This document shows, in pieces, positions 37,075 through 64,000 of a stretch of DNA of 64,000 bases. The stretch covers positions 1,143,716 to 1,207,715 of the forward strand of contig CM030865.1 in NCBI GenBank assembly GCA_018105865.1, written 5' to 3'. This DNA is from Metaphire vulgaris. Its lineage: Eukaryota; Annelida; Clitellata; Crassiclitellata; Megascolecidae. Under the pieces are notes generated by a model. The model saw only the letters and a program-made list of their open reading frames with translations, did not search any database and was not told where the DNA came from. The position numbers and the translations under genes are program-made. Each line of letters starts with the position of its first letter. The stretch's first letter is position 1.

Positions 37075-38016
37075 AGTGGCGTAGCCAGGGTTCCGGAATA
37101 TGGGGGGGTGCACGACCGCCACGTCGACATTTTCGTGTGAAAAAGTCTCCGACGAACAGAAACAGGTTCGTTGAGGATCACTTTCACTTTTCGCTCATGC
37201 TACCTACTCCGCCCCTTCCCCCTCCTTCCAATTTCTCGACGGTTTTGTGCGGATCCAAAGACCGGTTCCAACCAGAATAGGGGCCCCGCGTGGGGGATGA
37301 GTTGGGATGCAACCCCCACCAGACTTTTTGCTTGTGAAACCTATTTTTGGGTAAAAGTCCGGCAAAACTATGATGACCTTTTTTATCTTGCCAACCCATT
37401 TTTCGCGGTAACCGTGTAGTAAATTAGAGAAAAACTTCCTTTTGTCAGCCTTCTCATTGATTTTCTCCTTCTCTTTTCATCCCCCACCAACTTCCCAGGA
37501 ATTCATTTCATCCCCCCACCAAGAAATCCTGGAACCGCCACTGGCAAGTGGGTTTGAAATGGTTTTAGTAGGATTTCTCCTGTGTTGAATCTTGATTACT
37601 ATATGTTCTGTTACTAAGCGGGCGATTAGTGAGTGAATCTGGTGAATTTTTTTTACATTTCTGCTTTGATGGTTTTTCGTCTTCAAGAGATCTTGTACTT
37701 AGGCCTACTTCTCGCTGGGCTGGACCAGTGCCCTCCGTGATCGGGGCCCCGGACCACTTATGTGGATCGGAGGCCGAACAATTTCAAGGTGACCAATCGC
37801 TGTTGAATATCAAATGCAATTATATAACAGGGATATTTTTACGCACACACCCCTACACCCCTCCCAACACCCCTAATCTGAGACCGACACCTCCCCCCAT
37901 CACCCATCCTCCCAATCTGAGAGTCGGATGACGTTTTTTGCTTGTCAGACTTTTTCGGCAGGGGAACCCCGGAATATACCAACACCCCGAAATTGATAAT
38001 CCTAGAAATAACCCTG
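37075..38016. mobile_element. Eroded repeat cluster
   Basis: Starts with CAGTGGCGTAGCCAGGGTTC and has a CCTGGAACCGCCACTG end near 37540. A CAGGGATATTTT...AGAAATAACCCTG element lies at about 37831-38010. No gene is recognised here. Confidence 0.45.
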
Positions 38017-38301
38017 ATATATATATATAGTAACTAGTAGGGGCCAGGATTGAACTGGCAATTGGTCAAGATTGGGCTGTCGGCCTCCGCGCCTATCTCG
38101 TTCTTCAGGCCCCACGATAACAGAGGGCATTAACAGCTGGGCTTTGTAATGCTGTTATTGCGTTTCGTTTTCTTTACGTTGTTCCATGTTTTTAATCGAT
38201 GAAATTGGCAGATTTACTTACTTCCTAATTAAAGTCATTCGCAAAAAAGTCTGGATTTTTCTTGGACGAAAATCTCTGATTTATAATAACGCTTATTTAT
38301 T

Positions 38302-38306
38302 ATTAT

Positions 38307-38353
<47 letters not shown>

Positions 38354-38372
38354 CACTGTAGTAGTAGTAGTG

Positions 38373-38444
<72 letters not shown>

Positions 38445-38524
38445 CACTGTAGTAGTGGTAGTAGTAGTAGAAGTAGTAGTAGTAGTTGTAGTAGTAGTAG
38501 TACACTGTAGTAGTAGTAGTGGTG

Positions 38525-38579
<55 letters not shown>

Positions 38580-38620
38580 GCCTAGTAGCAGTAGTGGTAA
38601 TAGTAGTAGTAGTCACGTCG
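38302..38620. repeat. (AGT)n microsatellite
   Basis: Long AGT triplet tract with GGT and GCACTGT interruptions, about 200 bp upstream of the DDR start codon. Confidence 0.92.
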
Positions 38621-38825
38621 TATTTCCCTTTTGAGTTGAAGTAAATAAAAATAAAATTCGCGCCGAATTTGCGCGCACCTGTAGCCTGGTTCGTCTGCTG
38701 GCGACTGTTCTGTCACGTGATCCATTCAGGAACCCCTCCCATAGAGGCTCTGCGGTGTTCGCAGTTGGAGCGAATTCTGCCATCTTTTCTCTCGTATATC
38801 AGTTCAACGCTGAGAGGCGAAGAAG
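38621..38825 (+). promoter_or_regulatory. DDR upstream region
   Basis: The 205 bp before the DDR start codon include TCACGTGA at 38713-38720 (an E-box with CLEAR-like flanks) and a GC-richer segment than the surroundings. It likely holds the promoter and 5' UTR. No TATA box is clear. Confidence 0.45.
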
Positions 38826-51617
<12,792 letters not shown>

Positions 51618-52249
51618 AAATAACAGCAGTTCCGGTGGCGTACCGAGGGAATGGCAGGTGGGGACGATGCCCCCCTCCCCTGGGCGCTGCTTGAAAGGGG
51701 CGCCAAGAAGCCCGATACTATCTGAAATTGAATGACATTTCTGTTAACTGAATGTCAACAATTTCGTGAACATTATTGTAAAAGATTCGCCAATCGGCGT
51801 TCCATATTTAGTCTTTTGTACGGTTTTAGGAGTGCCCACTATCGTTAGCCTTTAGAGCTTTCGGCGGGATGATATTAGACCGGATGAAGAGGATAATCCC
51901 ATTATGGTAGGCCCAGTTTTATTGCGTTAGTGTCCCTAGTTCTCGTACAGACAATGACGCTGGTGTGTACAGTAGTATGAGTATGAATGGTTGCGAGGTG
52001 TCTGACTTGGTTCACTTGGTACGCTGTACAGCGAAATTGAAAAGGTAAATGTTGATTGTTCTTGCGCGATTTGAGGCAATGGAGATGGGGACAGAGAAAA
52101 ATGCTGTTTTCGTCAGAGAATTTGTTCAATTCGTTGAAATTTATGCATATCTATACATACAGTCATACACCTATACATCTATACATACATTTATGCATAG
52201 CTAGACACCGACTGTTCAATATTCCTACCATTGGCTTGCGATGTGGTTG

Positions 52250-52250
<1 letters not shown>
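51618..52250. other. DDR downstream DNA, no gene recognised
   Basis: Contains the DDR 3' UTR. A CCGGTGGCGTACC...GGGGCGCC stretch resembles an eroded MITE. I could not place a convincing poly(A) signal. Confidence 0.4.

Positions 52251-52336
<86 letters not shown>
52251..52336. repeat. (GAT)n microsatellite
   Basis: About 28 perfect GAT units. Confidence 0.93.
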
Positions 52337-52827
52337 CTATAATAAAAACGTGCAGCTGAAAGGAGAGGAGGGAGAAGAGAGGATATAAATTTGGCAGAAA
52401 GCATTTCTTTTGAAACTCACAGTGACAAACTTCCTCTCATTATCCTGGAGAATGAGGCGACGGAGGAGAACGAGGAAGAAGAGAACGAGGGGAGGAGGAA
52501 AGGAGGAACCCAAAGTGCCTTCGGGGACCCCGGGACTCCTCTGGGGGCGGGGGTGGGGGTCCAAAAAGAAACAGCCAGTGGCAACAGAAGCGTCTTAGGA
52601 CGTAGCAAAAAACTATTAAATAATTCAGCGCCAAAACGAAGACGGCGCTAGTCGGAGGTCTGTTGTCCTTATCCCACCCGATGCGATTTACTCTCGCTCA
52701 CCACACCACCCCGCTCCCTCCTCCTCCTCCGCAGCTGCCTAATTCGTGTACCTGGAGCACGCCGCCGCCGCCACTGCCGCCGTCGCCGTACGCGCGTCTA
52801 ACCATGTCACGTGACCCGCCGCCGCAG

Positions 52828-53096
52828 TTAGTTCCAGAACCCGTCGCCAGGAGGAGGAGGAGGAGGAGGAGGAGGAGGAGGAGGAGGAAGACGTGTCCGA
52901 CGATCGTATAAGTCCTCTGTCGTCTGCTTCCGACGTTCTATTTTCCGGAAATCGTCGGTGGTTGTCGTCGTCTCGTACCCGATGCGAATTGACGTCGACG
53001 ACGCGGAGGACAGACGGTAAACTGCACGTGGCGCAGTGCGACGACGGCGATGTCCGACAACAAGGCGACGGCCCGTGGAGCGCCACCTGTCGGTAG
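52828..53096 (+). CDS. Possible terminal exon of an unrecognised gene
   Basis: After an acceptor-like GCCGCCGCAG, an open frame runs through a Glu-rich run (from a GAG repeat) and then EDVSDDRISPLSSASDVLF to a TAG at 53094-53096. The sequence is GC-rich with codon-like use similar to the DDR exons. A second proline-rich open stretch just upstream (52735-52850) is in another frame. I recognise no family and found no partner exons, so this may be chance or a lineage-specific exon. Confidence 0.2.
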
Positions 53097-53275
53097 GAAT
53101 TGGCATAATCATCATCACCCTCTTCTTCTACCGTTGGAAATTCCAGGCTTCCTATTAATCAAATTGTCGTTTTAATATTTTAATATTTCAGTAATTAACC
53201 CCTAAAATATAAAAAAGCCTATGTTCTGCTAGTCAGCCATGCCCTCATGCCAAAGCCTTCGGTGTATTTTTCTCG

Positions 53276-53309
<34 letters not shown>

Positions 53310-53820
53310 AGGAGGTATTTTTTATGTATGTTGTAGTTACTCGGTTGACATTTGCATAAATCCATTAAGAAAAGCTTTCAATACGCAAGCAGTCGAGTAA
53401 AAACCTGCGCTATATAAATTAATGATGGCAGGAAAGAGCATTGCGTCGACAAAGACAGAGACAGACAGACAGACAGACATACATACAGACAGACAGAGAT
53501 ACAGAGGCAGAGACAGAGACAGAGAGATCTTGAGTCCTTTATCTGCTTAAAATATAAATGTCGCTTGACGTCATCAAGACTATTCTGAACTCTATTTGTC
53601 TGCGTCGAAAGTCACGTGCCGCTTCTTCGCCCTTCCTTCCATCCATCCTCCTCCTCCTCCTCCCTCCCTCCTCCCTCCCCTCCCTCCCTCCCTCCCTCCC
53701 TCTATCCGTCCCCTTCATCTTTTCTTTCTTTTAAGAGGAAAACAGTCCAATTGTTCCAAGCGTATAACTGGAATCGTGACCACATGCAAATGCATCATCC
53801 AATCAATATGCTAATGCCTC
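53097..53820. other. Intergenic DNA with small simple repeats
   Basis: An ACTT run (53275-53310), AGAC repeats (53455-53530) and pyrimidine-rich CTCC repeats (53636-53700). No exon seen. Confidence 0.5.
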
Positions 53821-53848
53821 GGTCAACTGATCTGTCTCTCTGTCTGTC

Positions 53849-53891
<43 letters not shown>

Positions 53892-54267
53892 TTACAATTT
53901 CTTCGTATTTGAGAAACTCTAGCCTTTCTTCGTTTTTCCGCTGCTGAAATCTGAAAAATTTTGGGAGTGGTGGCGGCCTGGCGGGGCGAGGGAGGGCACC
54001 CCCACAGATACGCCCCCCTTCGTCCTACCAAAGGTCGCTATCGTTTTCGTTTGAAACCTGTAAAAAGGATCAATTGGTCGGTGATTATATAGCGCTTCCA
54101 CATTTTCGGTTTACCACTGGTGACATCTAGTGGTCGATTAAGCTGCTGCTGTATATCGTCGGGTCTTTGGTCAGAATCCACCGTCCCTCTAGCGTCCGGT
54201 ATTTTAAGACACCTCTCTCTCTGTTTGTCTGTCTCTGTCTGTCTGTCTGTCTGTCTCTGTCTGTCTC

Positions 54268-54314
<47 letters not shown>

Positions 54315-54315
54315 G
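53820..54315. repeat. (TGTC)n tracts flanking 330 bp of single-copy DNA
   Basis: Tetranucleotide TGTC runs at 53820-53892 and 54220-54315 with a non-repetitive segment between them. Confidence 0.85.
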
Positions 54316-54498
54316 ACTTGGTCAGAAAAAAGGTCATGTCCTAATTTCTCACCAAAAAAAGAACAACACTGTGTCATTCGCGGTGGCAGATGCTAAATGA
54401 TAATGCCATATGCTCGGTTAATGCTATTTCTCGAGAAAATTGCATTGTTAACATCTGAATGCACATTTCATCAACAGCTTGGAGCATGTTGCATCAAT

Positions 54499-54792
<294 letters not shown>

Positions 54793-54839
54793 AGAAAGTA
54801 AATCACGTGATTCGCTCGCATAGAGATCAAAAATAGACA

Positions 54840-55912
<1,073 letters not shown>

Positions 55913-55947
55913 CACGAAATACCGGGAGATACAGGGATTGAGAGACC

Positions 55948-56183
55948 TGTTGAAGAAGAAGAAGAAGAAGAAGAAGAAGAAGAAGAAGAAGACGACGAAG
56001 AAGAAGAAGAAGGAGGAGGAGGAGGAGGAGGAGGAGGAGGAGGAGGAGGTGGAGAATAATTATTATTAGGAAGAGGAAGAGGAAGAGGAGGAAGAAGATG
56101 TCGTCTGCATCTTTCGGAAGGCAGCAGGTGACGCTCACGGACGTTCAATATTGACGACCTCGGCATTAAAGCATTAGCGCCAA

Positions 56184-56252
<69 letters not shown>

Positions 56253-56253
56253 T
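55948..56253. repeat. (GAA)n/(GAG)n and (ACG)n tracts
   Basis: GAA then GAG repeats (55948-56050) continue the purine-rich strand of the preceding AG array. An (ACG)n run follows at 56185-56253. Confidence 0.9.
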
Positions 56254-57290
<1,037 letters not shown>

Positions 57291-57291
57291 C

Positions 57292-57484
57292 CAGTGGCGG
57301 CTCTAGGATTTGGCAATTGAGGGGGGCGTTGGGGTGGCAACTTCTAATCATGGGGGCCAACCATTTGTTGCTTAATGTATGTAGCATTAAGTATAGGGTC
57401 CCAACTGGGAGGCCACTGGGGGGGGGAGGCTCTCAATAAGGGGCACGGGCCCCCTAACCCCCCCCCCCGGTGGAGCCGCCACTG
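57292..57484. mobile_element. hAT-like MITE, CAGTGGCGG family, reversed
   Basis: Ends CAGTGGCGGCTCTAGGATTT and TGGAGCCGCCACTG with a perfect 8-bp duplication GTTAGAAC (57284-57291 and 57485-57492). Confidence 0.88.
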
Positions 57485-57492
57485 GTTAGAAC

Positions 57493-58786
57493 CGTTAGAG
57501 GTCCCCAATGTATGTGGCGATTGCGTCTTAGCAGGTGGAGTCCTTGCCTCGTTTCCACAATATTGTCGTCGTCTGCTGCAATCAGTGACGTCAACAGAGC
57601 AGCAGATGACCGGAAGAACACAGGACATGACGTCAGAGCGGGAAATGAAGCAACGATTTGGCGCCAGGGGGCGACATCTTCGTTTCTTAGCCCCCCCCGG
57701 GTGTACGGCAGGGACTGGAAAGGGGCGGGGGCGGCGATTGGGAGGGGGGTATTCGTTTATTATTTAGGACACAGAATGAAGGAGGAAGTGGGGTGGAGAA
57801 GAAATAAGGAAGAGGGTGTGAGTGAGGGTCGTGAGTCGTTCTAAGCTTCGCGAGGGAGTTTTAGCAATAAATTACATTACACGTTAGTCTGCTGCTTGCA
57901 TCTGATTACTTTACAGCCTGCAGCCCTGCATTACATTACATATCCCTGCTACCAACAGCCATAATCAGTTTCTCTATCGTCATCTCTACCTTCTTCGTAT
58001 CTTCAGAATCGTTATCGTCTCTGGTTATTGTTGCATTTGTCTCCAGTTTCCTCAGAGTTACAACAACGACAGCGAGACGACGACGACGATGATGATGACG
58101 ACTATGATGACGACGACGACAGCTGTATTAATGATGTGACTAAATCAATGGTCACAATAACAGAATCTGGAAGGGAGAGAGAGAGAGACAGGGAGAGAGA
58201 AGAAAGACAGACAGAGACAGAAGAGAGACAGACAGAGAATGACAGAGAATGATAGAGAGAGAGAGAGAGGGAGGGAGGGAGAGATGTTCTTATCAACATG
58301 TGTAAACAGCGCCATCAGTCGTCGAAATCGGGTCCAGCGCGCATGCGCAGTCGACGGCGCCCAACAACCATTTCCGGAAACCTCGTATCCTCATAAATCC
58401 ACTTCCGGTCGTCCGACTTCCGCGAAATAACGTCGTTGCCACGGCGACCGACCCGGCGCTTAAGTGTCGTCGACGTTGCTAAGTGTCGCCCCGAAAACGG
58501 GCGTTTCCATGGCGACCCCCGGTGGCCGCTGTGTACTCCTGTCAGCGGAATTGCCCCTGGCAACCGTCATCCATTTGGTGGAGTGAGACAAATGCATAGT
58601 GTCATTACAAATGCCAAGGTGAAGGTCGAAGTGCATGAAGCCACTGCTATAGGTCCCTCTGTCTGTCTGTCTGTTTGTCTGTCTGTACTGTATGTATGTA
58701 TGCATGCATGCATGTATGCTCTTTTGTCTGCCTCTTTTTATCTCTGTCTCTATCTCTCTGTCTCTTTCTGTCTGTTTGAACGTTCT

Positions 58787-58845
<59 letters not shown>

Positions 58846-59101
58846 CTGTCTGTACTGTATGTCTGTCCCTATGTCTGCCTGCTTGGCAGCCTGTCTGTGT
58901 CTTTTTCTTATTTATATAGCTCTTTGTCAGACATGCTGCATCTGAGATTTTGAGTCATTTCCAGGACTCTGATTTCCATTCGATCCAAGTGTTGCCGCTT
59001 CGCTTCTCTTTGATCTCCTTTTGCGTTTTGCGTTTTTTTTCTTTGTTTTCGACGTCGCGCATCGATATTTTTCTGTCGCTTCATGATGCTCCTTTTACGC
59101 C

Positions 59102-59188
<87 letters not shown>

Positions 59189-59338
59189 CAGACAGAGACA
59201 GAGACAGAGAAACAGGGAGAGAGAGAGACAGAGAGAGAGACTTTATACGTCCAGTCGTCCGACCATCCGATAATGCAATAAGGCAATGTTCTTATTTATC
59301 GTTACCCCTTTCCTCGTTGCATTGCTAAAGGGGCATAA
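57493..59338. other. Intergenic DNA with simple repeats; may hold the stomatin first exon
   Basis: Contains GAC and GAT repeats (58075-58125), GA-rich stretches (58170-58285), (TC)n at 58795-58842 and (AG)n at 59101-59182. The stomatin gene needs an upstream coding start, but no ATG exon with a convincing phase-1 donor was found. Confidence 0.45.
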
Positions 59339-59464
59339 GTGGCGTAGCCAGGATTTCCGGAACGGGGGGGTTGGTTTTGATCATAAATAACTTTTAAAAA
59401 AATCTTGACAAACAAAAATAAGGTCGCACCCATCTTCCCCCAAACCCTCCTTGGCTACGCCACT
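59339..59464. mobile_element. hAT-like MITE, GTGGCGTAGCCAGG family
   Basis: Ends GTGGCGTAGCCAGGATTTCC and CCTTGGCTACGCCAC. No clear target duplication. It lies 58 bp before the first recognised stomatin exon. Confidence 0.6.
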
Positions 59465-59521
59465 CAAAGGGGTAGCGATGCTGCTGATGTTTTCTCGGTT
59501 GGTTTTCTCTGTTGTCACCAG

Positions 59522-63699
<4,178 letters not shown>

Positions 63700-63711
63700 G
63701 CAACGAAACTC

Positions 63712-63713
<2 letters not shown>

Positions 63714-63748
<35 letters not shown>

Positions 63749-63927
63749 ATGGTATGGTGGTAGTAGTAGCAGTGGTGGCAGCAGTGGTGGTAGTGGTGGT
63801 GGTGGTGGCAGTGGTGGCAGCAGCAGCAGTGGCAGCAGCAGCAGCAGCAGCAGCAGTGGTGGTGGCAGCAGTGGCAGCAGCAGCAGCAGCAGTGCAGCAG
63901 CAGTGGCAGCAGCAGCAGCAGCAGCAG

Positions 63928-64000
<73 letters not shown>
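63714..64000. repeat. (ATT)n then (AGC)n array running off the right edge
   Basis: ATT units right after the stomatin GC donor, then GGT/GCA mixtures that become pure GCA in the last 70 bp. It lies in the intron after the HFMQ exon, so it is not a coding polyglutamine tract. Confidence 0.92.

Noticed and set aside
57375..57844. Overlapping plus-strand ORFs after the MITE at 57292
   Set aside because: Their N-terminal parts lie in the MITE and the rest has no family similarity or splice partner.

Overview
The window is nuclear DNA from an intron-rich animal. All genes are split by GT-AG introns (a few GC-AG), intergenic DNA and introns are full of triplet microsatellites and short inverted-repeat transposons, and the gene set (TRIM-NHL, dynamin, discoidin domain receptor, stomatin) is metazoan. 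Repeat style and gene content fit a marine invertebrate bilaterian; I cannot name the species from the sequence alone.

Layout. (1) 67-6146, minus strand: a TRIM-NHL gene (RING, B-boxes, coiled coil, NHL repeats). Its RING-coding exon is split by a 3,244-bp foldback-type DNA transposon (2780-6023) with a perfect 9-bp target duplication; the element carries decayed remains of a Ulp1-like protease/PHD-finger ORF. (2) 6611-20758, plus: an M16 (insulinase-like) metallopeptidase of the C05D11.1 type, 23 exons, 1,031 codons, fully in frame, divergent from the TRIM gene across a 464-bp shared upstream region. (3) 21861-34365, plus: classical dynamin, 20 exons, about 860 aa, with GTPase, stalk, PH, GED and proline-rich parts; three single-base indels break the frame of exons 3, 4 and 9. 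(4) 34366-38825: repeat-rich intergenic DNA with nested MITEs. (5) 38826-51617, plus: a discoidin domain receptor, 13 exons, 889 codons, with discoidin and DS-like domains, one TM helix and a kinase fold whose HRD reads HRQ and whose DFG reads DFR, so probably a pseudokinase. (6) 51618-59521: intergenic DNA dominated by very long simple repeats. (7) 59522-63699 and beyond the right edge, plus: a stomatin-family gene, incomplete at both ends.

The genes do not form a pathway; this is an ordinary chromosomal neighbourhood. The unusual content lies in how mobile and tandem DNA interacts with the genes: a transposon in a RING exon, a Harbinger-type MITE inside a splice donor, five minisatellites that start at or within a few bases of splice donors, a tandemly duplicated splice acceptor, four GC-AG introns, MITEs nested in MITEs with intact target duplications, and strong local enrichment of two 8-bp palindromes (TCACGTGA, TGACGTCA). 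All exon coordinates were derived by hand from splice-site consensus, reading frame and remembered protein-family patterns; no alignment or search was run.
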